DNA of 64,000 bases from Garcia nutans (GCA_947685225.1 CANTUV010000024.1:12046001-12110000); one strand, 5' to 3'. Positions 45,926 through 58,619 are shown, counted from the first letter of the stretch. The notes: generated from the letters alone by a model not told the origin. Numbers and translations are program-made.

Positions 45926-46114
45926 CCCATATCAAATTTGAAGTGCAATATAAGGACCACATTGAATTAAATCCAACCAAACCATCAAATTAGAACTATT
46001 TAGGATCTTAAAGGTTGAACTAGCTTATTTTAGGCCTCATGGAATTGTACCAATTTGATCAAAATCTTAAAATAGGTTTAAGCCTATTAAGAATGGGCCA
46101 ATTATGACTTATGC

Positions 46115-48417
46115 TGTAACACCCCTATACCCTGTATACACACACTACATACTACCATATATGTAATATACGTATATTGAATATAGGAATGCTACGGTTT
46201 ACTAAACAAACCACTCATTCCTTTTAATATAATATGAGAAAACTTAAAAACATTCAAATCATATTATAAAGTACAATAGATGAAACATTTATGCGATACG
46301 AGTAGAAAAATATAATGGTATTTACAAATACATATACATATCAAAATCCATGTTTTACAAAACATAAAATTTATACATGTTTGGTAGTTTGTCTTTGATC
46401 TTTAAGACCTCTATCAACGCTTCAGAATCTAAACTCAACTTGGTCTAACTGAGCTCTCTGGTTCTATCCTGTCACCTATGCGATGAACTACAATCGCGCT
46501 AAGCCAACGGCTTAGTGGTACAAACCACAATAACAATATGCTATAATGCAATGTCATTGTCATACTTTCAACAATAAAGACAATATTCATAAATGGTATA
46601 TTAATATTTTCCATAACACCACATTCCATTATTTTATTCAATTGTTTCACCATTCATGAATCACATTGAATCAAAGACAAGCATGGGCCCAAAAGACACT
46701 AATATGTTATTCAAAGTTCAGAGTTACTGCTTTGGTCCATAATCACAATCATCAATACATTTATCCATGGATAATCAACTAGATTTGAGCTTACGACTCA
46801 GTCTTTTCACTCAATCTAGTTTTAAGAATTTGTTTTTGAGGCTTACGACCCAATCTTTTCACCCCAAAAACATCACATTTCACATTTTTCAGCTGGACTC
46901 GGCTTACGACCCGGTCTTTTCACCTATCCAGCAATTCATAGGCATGCCGCCAAACCCAGAACTCTGAAAATTGAATAACATATTAAGCACACAATTATTT
47001 CATTTATCTCTTTATCAATCTCTTTCTCAATTCATTTCTCATTTCATATTCCATAATCAAATAGGCAACCATGCCCCAATTATTTCATTTGTACTATCAT
47101 ATCCAACAACAATGGCTTCACATTTCATCATATCTCAATTCACATTAAAACAATTCATCATGACCAATTACATTGCACATACATTTTGAATGATCATCAT
47201 ATCTTTCACATTATACAAATCATAACATTAATCAATTTGTATTAACAATATAGTAAATTACTTAACACATTTATAACCAAATGTGTTAAGTCTCAAAATC
47301 ATATAAATGAATGCAACCATGCAAGTTTGTACTTACCTCAAGAACAACTCACACCAATCTACACTCTTCCTCTTCCAAGAATCCTCAACACTTAGGTTAG
47401 GACAACTCAACCTCTTCACAACCTAATCCAAAAGGAATAATATACACTTATTTAAAGATACACATGAATTCCAATACAATTATTCACCTATTAGTCTCAT
47501 ACTAGACCCATAGATCACAAGTTACAAACCAAAAACACTAACTATGGCCCACGACCATGGCCTCACACCCCCACGGTCGTGGCCTCACAACCCCACGGTC
47601 GTGGTCTCACAAACCCCCATGGGCGTGAGTTAGAAAACGAATCTGTCCAATTGCTTAACACCCCCACGGTTGTGGCATCCAAGGGCCACGGGTGTGGCAT
47701 CCAAAATGCTTCTGTTTCGGACCAAACTCATGTATTCTATGCTATCCACTCCATTAAACACAAACACATTGAAAATCTACCAAAATAATTTATCAAACTC
47801 AATATTGACATCAATTACCGAGTCACAACTCTTGCTCTTTCAACATCAACCTAATTCCTTTTCTTCAATTCAACCCCAAAATCACAATCAATTAAACCCA
47901 ACACTCTCAAACACACCACACTCAAACATATTCATACTATCCACAATCAATCATCAAACTCAATAACAACCTAAAATAAAACAAGAGAATCAAGAAGAAA
48001 CTTACCAAAGTTAATGAAATTTCTCAAATCTCCAACTTGATCACTCTCTTTCCCTCTTTAGCTTTGTGATGCCCAGCCAACCAAAGAAAGAAGAAGAAAA
48101 TGAAGAAGAAAAAGAGACAAAGTCAACTTTTATTCTCCACTTAAACCTCCACCAAGCAATAAATCATTAAAATATTCTAATATATTCTCTTCCACTCATT
48201 TATTTTCCTTTTAATTAATTTCACTAATTTAAATCAATAAATATCTTCTTTTGACTTTCATCACCTTGACTTGTATATGTTGTATATATTTCTATATATA
48301 CAACATATACACTCTCTCTCTCTTTACTTCTTTTCTCTTCTCACTTAACATATACACTTAATCCAAATACAACAATAAATATTCCAAAACTTTTAGGGTA
48401 TACTTTGGGATATTACA
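46115..48417 (-). mobile_element. Solo LTR S3, Chromo-C family, inside Tat-M LTR
   Basis: This 2303-bp block runs from TGTAACACCCCTATACC to GGGATATTACA. It is flanked by TATGC (46110-46114) and TATGA (48418-48422), a 5-bp target duplication with one mismatch. Removing it restores the Tat LTR text seen at 53000-53093. CTTACGACCC repeats (46790-46920) and the ATGCCGCCAAACCCAGAACT segment tie it to Chromo-C. A GC-rich minisatellite (CCCCACGGTCGTGGCCTCACA units) lies at 47540-47700. Frames there are repeat artefacts. Confidence 0.9.
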
Positions 48418-48472
48418 TATGACTTTCCTTAATTAATATTGGACTAGCTAGGGCCAAACTCAAGGGTCTACA

Positions 48473-49140
48473 GTTTGCCCCCTGCTTGAACGATCTAGAA
48501 TTTATTCAGATGGTGAAAAGCAACATGTCTTTGAGCTAATTTTGGATAAATATTAGATTCTAGACCCGGGGAATTGTTTAGATTCTGAACGCAAGACTAG
48601 TTTTTAGTTCTAGACCTAAGACTCGATTGGATGGGTTCTGAACTCGAAACTGGATTGGTTGGGTTCTGGACCCGAGGTTGGTTGGGTTCTGGACCCGAGG
48701 TTGGTTGGGTTCTGGACTCAAAATTGGATTATTTGGATTATGGACCCAAGGTTGGTTGGGTTCTAGATCCGAGGTTGATTGGGTTCCAGACTCAAAATTT
48801 GATGGGTTCTAGACTCGAGGTTGGTTGGGTTCAGGACCTAAAACACCTACAAAAATTAATTTTAGTTAGTAAAGCATTTTACAAAAAATTTAGCTTTGCA
48901 AAAAATTTAGCTATTTTTTACTATATATGGGTACCTATATACTCTTGCCCCCTGCGTGGAAAAATATTAAATAAACACAAAAAATATTTTTTAGACATGC
49001 AAAAGATATAAAACCACAATAAATATCTATTACTGTGTGCTCGTGTGTTGTGTCTAAATTATTAAAAAGAGACAAGAGACATAAAGCTTTGATGGGAAAC
49101 ATGAATTATTGAATTTGACTTAATCACGTGAATATGTTTT
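48473..49140 (-). other. Tat-M 3' untranslated region with polypurine tract and minisatellite
   Basis: Next to the LTR the minus strand reads CAAGCAGGGGGCAAAC (48473-48488), the polypurine tract. 48559-48840 holds about ten units of GGTTGGGTTCTGGACCCGA. The remaining sequence to about 49140 is AT-rich without coding features. Layout matches Tat-B 38029-39403. Confidence 0.75.
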
Positions 49141-50000
49141 TTTTTTAAATCAAAAATTAAAAATTTGAGACTTATCCTTTAGACTCCACTTGTCTAAAAA
49201 TTGGAGTGTTACATATTTTTGTAGTTCATTAAGAGAATTACATTCAAAACTTCAAGCAAGATTTACAGTATTTCAAGCAAGCATTTTTTATTTCTTTGTT
49301 CAATTGAAAATCTTCAACTTTTTGCATATATAAATGGTGATAAATCAACATGCATCTAGGATAGGATCACATATGGATCCTAAACTGCTCTCTTACCTTA
49401 GAAATAACGGGTTGGATTAAGTTCCCATCTTAGCAAGAATGAACCTCCATCGATGTTCGAAGGAAAAAACACCAGTTTTTTTAATATTTTATATTACAAT
49501 TTTTCTTTCCACAGAATTTTTAGTATATATACTTTTACTGCAATGTTATAGTAGTAAAATTAAGTAAATTAATGCAAAAAAAAAAATTGATGTACAAAAG
49601 GATAACATGAAAGTAAAAATACAAAAATTAATTTTGACACAAATTTAGTAAAAAAATGTGTAGAAAAAACAAACAATACTAGTGTTTAAAATGAATAAAT
49701 TAATGTAGAAAATGCTTATATGCATGAAAACATTTATATATATTGTTATTGACTTAGAAAAAAATAAAGAAAATGTCTATTCACACAAAAACCATTATAT
49801 ATATTTGAAAGAATTAGAAAAAATAAATAAAGGGACTTAATGCATGAATATAAAATAAAATAAAATAAAGTAGATAAAATATTAGTCATGATCCAAAATA
49901 AACAAAAATTAGCAGGGTGTTGAAAATAACTATATGTAACTTTTTATATTTTTTCCTATTTTTCCTATTATTTTAAAATTACCAGTCGGGTGGATATACT
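49141..50000. other. AT-rich spacer, nothing recognised
   Basis: Long A/T runs and no open frame, LTR boundary or known repeat that I can see. Confidence 0.6.
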
Positions 50001-50079
50001 TACCTGGCTTGACTTTACCTTTATCGTGGTAGTATGATTGCTGTGTGATTCATGACAGCGGGAATGTCCATACGGCCAG

Positions 50080-50588
50080 CTAGTGGTATGAGTGAGTGCC
50101 ACTGGCAGTTCAAAGAATGATCAGAGATTGTGGCTTTGATTAATTTGTACTGCAACTGCTGACCAAGGGATACCAAATTGACAGAAGCGTGATTCAGGCG
50201 CTTACCGAGCGGTGGATGGATACCACCCACACTTTTCACTTGCCCATTGGGGAGATGATGATCAGTCCAGTAGATTTCACTGCAATAACGGGCTTAAAAT
50301 GCGATGGGATCCCTGTTTTGTTGACTAATGACATATTGATCGAGGAGGAGATTCGCCATTTAATTGGCTTGAGGCCCAGATACAAGGGAGCATGCAAAAT
50401 TTAATATGAATATATTTGACAGTACTGGATAAGGCAGACTTGACCAATACATGGTGAATGGGTAGAAAAATATACCCATGGATTCGTATTATATTTGTTA
50501 GCCACGATGATTTTATGCAGTACTGAGGCGTCAATCCATCTGTCGATTTTGTGTGCTCTATCCAATTTTTATCTCTTGCCTTTTTATG
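50080..50588 (+). pseudogene. Plant mobile domain (PMD) fragment
   Basis: The frame through 50189-50404 reads VIQALTERWMDTTHTFHLPI, GEMMISPVDFTAITGLKCDG and IRHLIGLRPRYKGACKI, the start of the plant mobile (aminotransferase-like) domain: ERW...THTFHLP followed by GE.T.T..D...ITGL. After a stop at 50402-50404 another frame gives HGFVLYLLATMILCSTEASI (about 50477-50536), the next conserved helix. The remaining C-terminal half is missing and Tat-H leader begins at about 50589. PMD proteins occur in host MAIN-like genes and in several transposon types; which source applies cannot be told here. Confidence 0.7.
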
Positions 50589-50782
50589 ACAAGGATATGA
50601 GTGGTTATGTCATGATTGATCTCCATATCTTGAGTGAAAGGATGGTATCCCTTACATAACACAATACAGGTAACACAAGCATCTTAACTCATGCACACAA
50701 TGCAATCTAAATGATGCAATGGATAATATCATGAGAAGAAAGAATAAAATAATATAAGGACCAACGAAATCAACTTCTCTTA
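50589..50782 (-). other. Tat-H leader fragment
   Basis: Homologous (minus) to the first ~200 bases of the Tat-1 and Tat-A leaders; cut at the plant mobile domain fragment. Confidence 0.75.
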
Positions 50783-50800
50783 TCTCCAATTGAGTTGCCA
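50783..50800 (-). promoter_or_regulatory. Primer-binding site of Tat-H (degenerate)
   Basis: The minus strand reads TGGCAACTCAATTGGAGA after a TAG gap, a diverged tRNA-Arg-type site at the same place as in the other Tat copies. Confidence 0.6.
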
Positions 50801-50803
50801 CTA

Positions 50804-53093
50804 TGAGCAGGAATTTTTGCCCCCATTCCCATGTGGAATGGTTCTTGTGACTTCGGCACTGTTAGGCTCAGCGCCTTAGAGAATATAGCCCTAAACCCAG
50901 AGAAAATAGAGTTGCCACCGGGACAAGCCAGGAAAAGAAAGGGGTGGATGACTCGATTCCTAAGGAATCCCCAACCCCCTAATGGGTTTAGAAAGTTGGG
51001 TATGCATGAGGAAGGTAAATGACACAGCACCCCCACAACAATTGGTTTATTGGAACAGGCCTCCTTTTCAGGTTTAAATATTATAAAATTATCCATACTG
51101 CATGTAATTATCAAAATAAATAATCATCCATTACCTTTATTAAAATAAAGCAATCAAAATAGTCACCTATCCAAAGATGGAAACATGCCTTTACAACAAT
51201 TGTCTAATGTCCCAAAACCATGTAAAATAGGACACCCACCATTTGGTGGAAACATGCACTTTATATTAATCCAAAACTCAAAATAAATTAAATTACATTG
51301 AACTTAACTAATGAGGTATCTACAAAGTGAAAACATGCTCTTACATCCTTGAATAATAAAACAATCAACCAAATAAATTAAATCATTCAATCATTCACCA
51401 TGAGCAAAAGTAAACCATTCATTATAAATCATTCATCAAATAAAGGAATCATCAATCATAAGCACATAACAAATTAAATAATCAAAACTAGGATTCTACC
51501 TTAAATAGAAAATTAAATGTACAAACTTAGGGTTTTTGGATGAAATTAGAGTTTTGATTTAAAATTAGTGTTTTTAGATGAAATTAGGGTTTTTGAATGA
51601 AATTAGGGTTTTAGGGTTTTGGGGAAAAACAATCAAGGTTTTAGGATTTTAGGAAAACATGATTAGGGTTTTGGTTTTAGAAAATAGATTTTGGGTTTTA
51701 GGGTTTTAGTGTTTTATTGAACAATACTAGGGTTTATACTTGAATTAGGGTTTTGGTATTTTCAAAACTAAGATTAGGGTTTTAAAGTTTTTAGGGTTTA
51801 AGATTTTGTTGCTGTCTATTAAAATCTTTGAATGATTTAATATTTAATACTGACTATTGTGATTATAGACTTAATGCAACTGGAATACCTTAGATGAACT
51901 AAACATACTTAATGCTACTGGAATACCTTAGATGAACCAAACATAGGAAACACATTGATGGATGAAATAATAAATATAAATCTCCGGACGAAATATTAAA
52001 GGTAGCTACTGGATATTTTAAACATAGTTTGAATAATCTAATGTTACGGTGATTTAATGAGACAAATTACTGGACATGCAAGCAATGAAACGAAGCTACT
52101 ATGCTACTGTATATTTGTATAAAAATTAAAAGTTAAAAGAATGAACTGGCTTAAACAAGGATAATTTGATAGAAGAAATAATAAGTTAACTCGCTGTAAA
52201 TTTAAATGCATTAAGTTAGAAAGACGCGCCTCCATTTATAGATTCCACCAAAATTAAACGGTGATAGAATACTTTTTGTTTGTACCAATCTTGCACTTGT
52301 TGGTTAAATAAAATAAAGAAAGTAACTTCTGCCTTGTTTCATAATGCTCTCTCTGTGTTTGATGGCTTGTTCTTTCCTATTTGATAATTTTTTTAGTTTC
52401 TTTATTGCTCTCTGTCTATTAAGATGTTGCTCTCTTTCTATTGCTAGGGTTTTTAATTCTTTTTGTTGCCGCTTTTTCCATTCTTATCCTCTTTTATTTA
52501 TAGTAAATACATTAGGTTAAACCTTATGACTGGGCTTTTAATTTCCTGTTTAGAAGTGGTTTCCTGAGGCATATCGAATTAGATCCTTTTTAATTCGAGA
52601 TAAACTGTGACCATGTAGGATTAAATCTAATTCAATTCGAAGCAAACAAAGACCATATCGAACTAAAATAATTTTAATCCGACATGGAATCAAAGTCCAT
52701 ATCAAATTGGCAATCATAATTCAACATGGACAAGCTCCATATTGAATTAGGATTACCCTAATTCGATATGGAGTCCATATCGAATTGGGGAACCCACAAT
52801 TCGATATGGGGCGGTCCCCATATTGAATTGGGACATCTTAATTCAACATGGGTACACCCATATCGAATTTGAAGTGCAATCAAGGCCCACATTGAATTAA
52901 ATCCAACCAAACCTTCAAATCAGACCTATTTAGGTTTTAAAGGTTGAACTAGATTATTTTAGGCCTCATGGAATTGTACCAATTTGATCAAAAGACTAAA
53001 ATAAGTTTAAGCCTGTTAAGAATGGACCGATTATGATTTAGGTCTTTCTTTAATTAACATCAGACTAGCTAGAGCCAACATCAAGGGTCTACA
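50804..53093 (-). mobile_element. Tat-H LTR
   Basis: This 2290-bp LTR starts TGTAGACCCTTGATGTTGG at 53093 and ends CTGCTCA at 50804, followed by primer site and leader, so it acts as a 5' LTR. It has a palindrome array (52735-52852), a TATA box (minus, CTATAAATAAAAG) near 52492-52503, and an AGGGTTT-rich block (51500-51810). On the upstream side the minus strand ends GGCAAAC directly before TGTAGA, which looks like a polypurine-tract remnant. Confidence 0.88.
52735..52852. repeat. Palindrome array in Tat-H LTR
   Basis: Three inverted repeats: CTCCATATTGAATTAGG/CCCTAATTCGATATGGAG (52735-52772), TCCATATCGAATTG/CAATTCGATATGG (52774-52809) and CCCATATTGAATTGGGA/TTAATTCAACATGGG (52817-52852). They start about 240 bp from the LTR start. 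Confidence 0.88.
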
Positions 53094-53099
53094 GTTTGC

Positions 53100-53237
53100 C
53101 ACATCAGAGACTAGTTCAAATGCCAGTGTAATCCATGTATGACATATTAAAATCATATTTAAAATCCCCTTTCTCTCTCTCTTAAAAACCCACCTAGGTC
53201 GAGAACCTCAAACCTAGGCTCGGATACCAAAATGAAT
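53100..53237 (-). promoter_or_regulatory. Chromo-D leader and primer-binding site
   Basis: The minus strand after the LTR reads TTCATTTTGGTATCCGAGCC (53218-53237). TGGTATCCGAGC differs by one base from the initiator tRNA-Met complement found in Chromo-C. The short leader (53105-53215) aligns with 28750-28890, and a Tat-H LTR begins where it ends. Confidence 0.8.
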
Positions 53238-55676
53238 GTAATACCCTTATACCATTTATGTATAATACAAACACTCGGTATATGTACAATGCGCATACAC
53301 AATACAAGAATGTCAAAATTCCTGTCTTATCAAAATTTTTCATAATTCTAAGAAAAATATTTTAAAACCTAAAATGTGCTATAATAAATAAATATAACTA
53401 TTCATTAAATAATTTTAAGTACTAAAAACACATATTTTAAAGAAAAGTCTCTAGAAAAAAATTTCCAAACTTTTGTCTATATTTCAGATATTCCCAAAAA
53501 TCAATGACTCAACCTGCATAAAAAATTTAACACTCCTAAAAGTTTACATTCATCAAATTCTCCTAAATTCTCCAACACTTCTCATAATACTTCAACTTAG
53601 ATAGATACATAATATATCAGCATTTCATATAATATCCAATTCACAAAAAATAATCGAAAACCTTTATAATTTACTTCCTTTGCATATTTATAAACATAAT
53701 ATACATAATTTAAAACAAGTTTACAAAATCAAATAGTTACATGCTAGAAAATGGTCCTGGTCCTTGACAGCTTATCAAAATTTCAAATAATAAGCAGGAA
53801 TCACTAAACCTGCTCTGGCACAGCAAGGCTCTCAATATCAACCCTATTACCTGCGTATTGCGCTAATCCTTTTGCCTAATGGTACATACTTTGGAAATAA
53901 TAAAAATTAAAGAAAACAACGCAAAATGCTTTTCTATTGAAATTTACAATGTGGTATGCAAACTTAAATATTTCTTAAGCATTTTCCTTTTAATTCATCA
54001 CATTTAACAATCACATGCATTGGGCCAAAATGACCCTACATAATATTCATGTTCTAAAGATAATGTAATAGACTACTTTTGAAACCTATTGTCTTGACAG
54101 AAAGCAATAGATGTGATGCCTAGAGTCTAGCCCAAAGGCAAAGTACATAATGTGATGCCCAACACCTGGCCCAAAGGCGGATAAAATATTGTGACACCCA
54201 ATGTCTAACCCTAAGGTGATCATAGGCATGCCGCCAAACACAAAACTCTAGAACCGAATATTATATAAGGTAACACACATTCTGTATACACTTTTATCAT
54301 TTCCTCAAACTTTGGCAATTATGCCACTTTCTGCTCTTTCTGCTCTTTTTCCATCAATTTGCCATATTTTCATAGATTTTCATCATAAATAATAATTCCT
54401 TTGCCACTTTCTCATTGTTGCCTATTTATGCCATAAACTTGGCATGAACACTTTATTTTCATAAATATATTTAACAATGCATTTAGGCAACTTAAAATGG
54501 CTTAATGATCCATACATTATGCAATCAATACCCTTAAACCCATAACTATGCACTTTACATGTGACTTCACACATTAAAGTGACATAGTGCCAATGCCAAT
54601 ATGCAATGTAACATGTTAAACTCATACATTTCAATACATTTCTACCAAAGTATGTACTAACCTTGGTTTAAGCTATTTCCAAGCTAAAAATCACCACTTC
54701 CTCAAAGTGTCCTTCACCACTAGGGTTAGATAATTATTATCTACTCAATACCTATTAAAAATGTAAATGCAAATAATACATTAGAATCACATTTTAAAGT
54801 ATTTCAATCATTAACTTTTAATTAAACACATTTCCTTTAAAATCTCAAATTTAACCCTACCTTCATTAACTTTGAAACATCATTCTAACCTGATTCCAAA
54901 TGCCTTATAAGTTTATTTCCATCATTAAAATCTTATTATAACATGACTTAAACAATTAAATCCAATTTACATCAATTCTTTATCCAGAATTCCTCTAAAA
55001 CCCTAAATTCTACACTGCCTCTCTCAAACTGCTACCAAACCTAAACCAATCAACCACTTAACTACAAAATCATTATCTCCCCATCAAAATAACACCTTCC
55101 ATTTCCATATAACAAATTAAAACACACCCCATCAAAAGTCCAATTTTTACGTAATAGAAATTTCAAAGAAAACTTTATAAATTCAAGAAAATACTTGCTA
55201 ATTATTTGGAAAATCACAAAACTCCTATTGATTCTTTAAAATTCTTGCCAAAGTTAGTGTTTGGATGAAAAAAAAAAAAACTGATCACTCTAGCCATGGA
55301 GAATTTTGGGTTTGAGAGAGAAGAGAGGAAGAAGATGATTTAGAATTTTGACTTTTTCTTTTATTCTTCATTTAAGACCATATATATATAATAATTAATT
55401 ATTTTAATTAATTGTTTATTTATTTATTTTTTAAAAAAATCACGTTTCTATCTTCCTTCCTAAATTATATTATTTTTGAATTTTTTTAACCGTTTCAACT
55501 TTTACTATTTTACCATTTACATTAGATTTTTACCAACTTTTATATGTTATTTATATGTAACATATATTTCACATGCACCCTTTACATTCTCTCACTTCCA
55601 ACACTTCATCTAACCATCTAACTTATGAATTTAATTTAATTTAATTTAATTTTGGTAAATTTTTTAGGATGTTACA
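53238..55676 (-). mobile_element. Chromo-D 5' LTR
   Basis: This 2439-bp LTR starts TGTAACATCC at 55676 (minus) and ends GGTATTACA at 53238. It is a diverged member of the Chromo-C family, sharing the ATGCCGCCAAACACAAAACT segment (about 54227-54247) and a repeat of GATGCCCAACACCTGGCCCA-like text (54110-54220). It interrupts Tat-I pol, which resumes at 55677. No coding sequence. Confidence 0.85.
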
Positions 55677-56275
55677 ACCTCACTCTGCAATGAAAGTTCT
55701 CTTCTCCTTATCAGGAGAATGAACCAATATTTGATTATACCCTGCATAGAGGTCAGTTAATGAAACCACCTCAGATCTGACCAATCTATCAACTAGGTGA
55801 TCAATGTGGGTTAGAGGGAAGTTATCCTTTAGGCACGCCTTATTGAGATCTGTGTAGTATACACACATATAAACCTTCCCATCTTTCTTTGGGACCGGCC
55901 TAATATTAGCTACCCATTGAGGCTACATGATGAGTTCTATAAACCAGTTTTCTAGTAGCTTGATTAGTTCTTCCTTGATCTTTAAGAACCAATCTATATT
56001 GAGTCATTTGAGTTTTTGCTTGACTAGTTTCAGGTGGTCAAATTTTAGAATCTTGTGCACTCCTATGGAGGGGGGTCTAACCCTCTCATATCACTTACTT
56101 CCCATGCAAAACAATCCGTTAATTTTTTAAGAAGGACCCCCAGTTCCTGTTTATGAATGAATGAGGATGCAATGAATTTATTTTTTGGCCCTTCTAGTGT
56201 TCCCTGATTTATTATTTCATTATCCTCACTAATCTCATTAATATTGAAAATTCCATAATGCTCATTAGGTGACAA
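55677..56275 (-). pseudogene. Tat-I reverse transcriptase N-terminal part
   Basis: From 56275 downward: LLKKLTDCFAWEVSDMRGLD, then the fingers region with stops, and MCVYYTDLNKACLKDNFPLT (55868-55809), HIDHLVDRL and LTDLYAGYNQILVHSPDKEK. This is the start of a Tat/Ogre RT up to just past motif A; the YVDD part was beyond 55676 and is lost with the Chromo-D insertion and deletion. Confidence 0.87.
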
Positions 56276-57870
56276 AGGAAAAAAAGTGAAAACTTTGGAA
56301 CTTTTATTGACGAAGAAATGATTACCAGGCTTTCCCTTACAGATAGACTCAAAATTAGATGATTCTAGAGAATCAGACTCGAAAGTGATAGACTCAGACT
56401 ATGAACTAGGGGACTTGGACTCATACTCAGACTCACTGTTGGCAACTAACTGAGAATTTGACTTGACCTTGAACTCAAACTAGACTCTTAGCATGGTATC
56501 TGACACAGGCTATGAATCTGACTCGAGGTTTGACTCTTGATATGGCTAGGTACTTGGTTGGTGGTGAAGACTTTGACAATGGACTACCATTCCTTTCAAA
56601 ATACCGGTTGTTTGGGTATTTCGGCAACTGATTGGATCAGGTGGCTGCAATCTAATTTTGCTCCTTGTTCTAACAGAACTACTTGAAATTAACTGGGCTC
56701 CATGTTATCCTCAAAAATCTTCTCCCATATTCAAGGCAAGCCCACTATCTTCTAAGCTAAGCTGGACATCAAAGAAAATTTTAAACCCTAAGGTTTGCTT
56801 ATTAGTAATGGGATTCAACCATGGTTTAGGAAATCCATAATAAAGGGAGTCTATTTCCTCTTTAACAAAATATCCATTTAAAGTTTCGAAGTAAGGTTTC
56901 ATGGGTCAGTCAAATATTTCTCCTACCTTTTTGCATTGGGATCTTTGCTTGGCTCTCTCTTCCATCTCCTCCACATCTTCTTGGGTTGGTTTGTAGCCCA
57001 AACCAAATGGAGGTTGGACAAAAGGATAATCTGGGCATTGTTGTATTCCATGTTGATTCTTGCCTAACCCCATTCCAGGAAAATAATTTGTGTTTGAGAA
57101 TATTAGCAACAGCTAGGTTGCCATATGAGTCAAAGTCAAAGGGAACAAGCTCTTTACATGCCTCTCTTTCTATAAACTGAACTGCATCAAAAGTGAATAC
57201 TGACATAGCTATGGCTGTTGGTTTTGGCTTAATTTCCAAAATTGGTACTTGAGGTGGGAGATCTGACTTCCCACTTAGGTCCCCTTTTATGGTAATCACT
57301 CCATCCTTATATGGGAATTTGAGCTTTTGATGGAGGATGGTACAACTTTTGCTTGGTGAATCCAGGGTCTTCCTACCAGCAAGTTAAAATATTCTAGGAC
57401 ATCTAGAACTTGAAAAAGGATTTCTTATTTTACAGGGCCCATTTGTTACTCTAATGTTGGCCACTCCTAAAACTTCCCTTTTTGGGTTATCATATTCTCT
57501 CACAATTTGATCAAAAGGCATTAGCTCAAACGTTTTAATCCCAGACAACTCGCCAATTTGAGTAGGAAAACATTTAATGCTGAGTCACTATCTATTAACA
57601 CCATGGGCACCATTTTCCCACGATCCAAGATAGTAATATAGAGAGCATGATTATACCCACCGTCAGCTAAGAGATCCTTATGTGGTAGTTTCAACTAGCA
57701 TCCGGATATGGCAATGAGGGTAGCTAGATTGAAGGAGGCTCCAAATAGAAAGACTAGCTTGAGTCTTTTTGAGTTGCTTCAATATAAGATCTTCTTATGG
57801 CTCAAGAGTACGATTTGTCTTTAGTAGTATGCCTGTTTTTGGTGCTAGCACTGATTATGACAAGTCTAAA
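56276..57870 (-). pseudogene. Tat-I protease and protease-RT linker
   Basis: QLKKTQASLSIWSLL (near 57780-57730) matches Tat-1 SIWDLL at 17425. The protease region follows, with KTFELMPFDQIVREYDNPKR and VLGVANIRVTNGPCKI (57530-57440); the active-site Asp segment reads DSDSALNVF-like text interrupted by stops (57610-57570). The linker contains FDSYGNLAVANI, GLGYKPTQEDVEEMEERAKQ (57010-56950) and PKPWLNPITNKQTLGFKIFF. This lineage is closer to Ogre-like Tat than to Tat-1. Several stops. Confidence 0.8.
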
Positions 57871-58111
57871 GGTGGTAGTGTGATCCTTCCACTTCTGGTC
57901 ATTGCATTAACTTCATCTACAAAATCATTTAAATCCAACACACAATAATAATCATGGATCAGTAATGTAGGTCCATTTCATCATCAACTAATGAGGCGAT
58001 GGTATTGATGCTTTAATGAGTTGGTGGTGATGTTGGGTCGCTAGGATGTCAGAATGGATCCATTTACAATGAGATCTTGGATCTAGTCTTTGAGGTTTCT
58101 GTATACGTTAG
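57871..58111 (-). pseudogene. Tat-I gag C-terminal / protease-proximal remnant
   Basis: The minus strand has CVLDLNDFVDEVNAMTRSGR (near 57935-57880), the Tat motif before the conserved SIW segment. Upstream sequence to 58111 is too decayed to read; a plus-strand Tat-K LTR starts at 58112. Confidence 0.65.
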
Positions 58112-58607
58112 TGTAGGCCATTAATTTTGGCCCTGAATGAGATTAGTTCTAATTAAAAGGCCCAAATAAAATCCAATCAAATTTTAAAAACTTCAAATAA
58201 GTATGGTCCAATTTTAAAAAGCCAAAATTGAGTCTACTTCAATTTAAAAGCTAAAATTACTGAACCGGCCCAAATCATGACGAATTGGCCATGCCAATTC
58301 CCCATGAGCCCTTTCTGGCTAAATTCAACTTTAATTCAATTTTAAGTGACCTAATTGGGTTTAAATTCAAATACACTCGAATAAGCAGATGGCTTTTCTA
58401 ATAGGATTAGGATTGAGGATCACCCTAATTGTTGCATATAAATACAAAATCAACAAGCAACAATTGGAAGAGGTTAGCAATTAACAAAAAGGATATTTAA
58501 TAATCAGAGAAACCGAGAGTAAAAAATGATAACAAAATAGAAATGAGAGTAAAAAAGAGATACAGAATAATTAATTAAAGAGAGGCTAAGAGGGAAAAGC
58601 AAACAAA
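58112..58607 (+). mobile_element. Tat-K LTR, left part
   Basis: Starts TGTAGGCCATTAATTTTGGC, like the Tat-B LTR start on the other strand. A palindrome CATGACGAATTGGC/GCCAATTCCCCATG lies at 58276-58306 and a TATA box ATATAAATAC at 58436-58445. A CACTA element is inserted at 58608, about 165 bp after the TATA box. Confidence 0.8.
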
Positions 58608-58619
58608 CACTACAAAAAA

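Larger units (their letters stand above)
45657..48472 (-). mobile_element. Tat-M 3' LTR, truncated and split by solo LTR S3
   Basis: The minus strand starts TGTAGACCCTTGAGTTTGG at 48472, preceded by polypurine text. Only ~55 bp precede the S3 insertion (46115-48417); the LTR resumes at 46114 and runs to about 45657, including a palindrome array at 45725-45925. It closely resembles Tat-H (53093 to 52560). The downstream part with the TATA box is missing. Confidence 0.85.
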
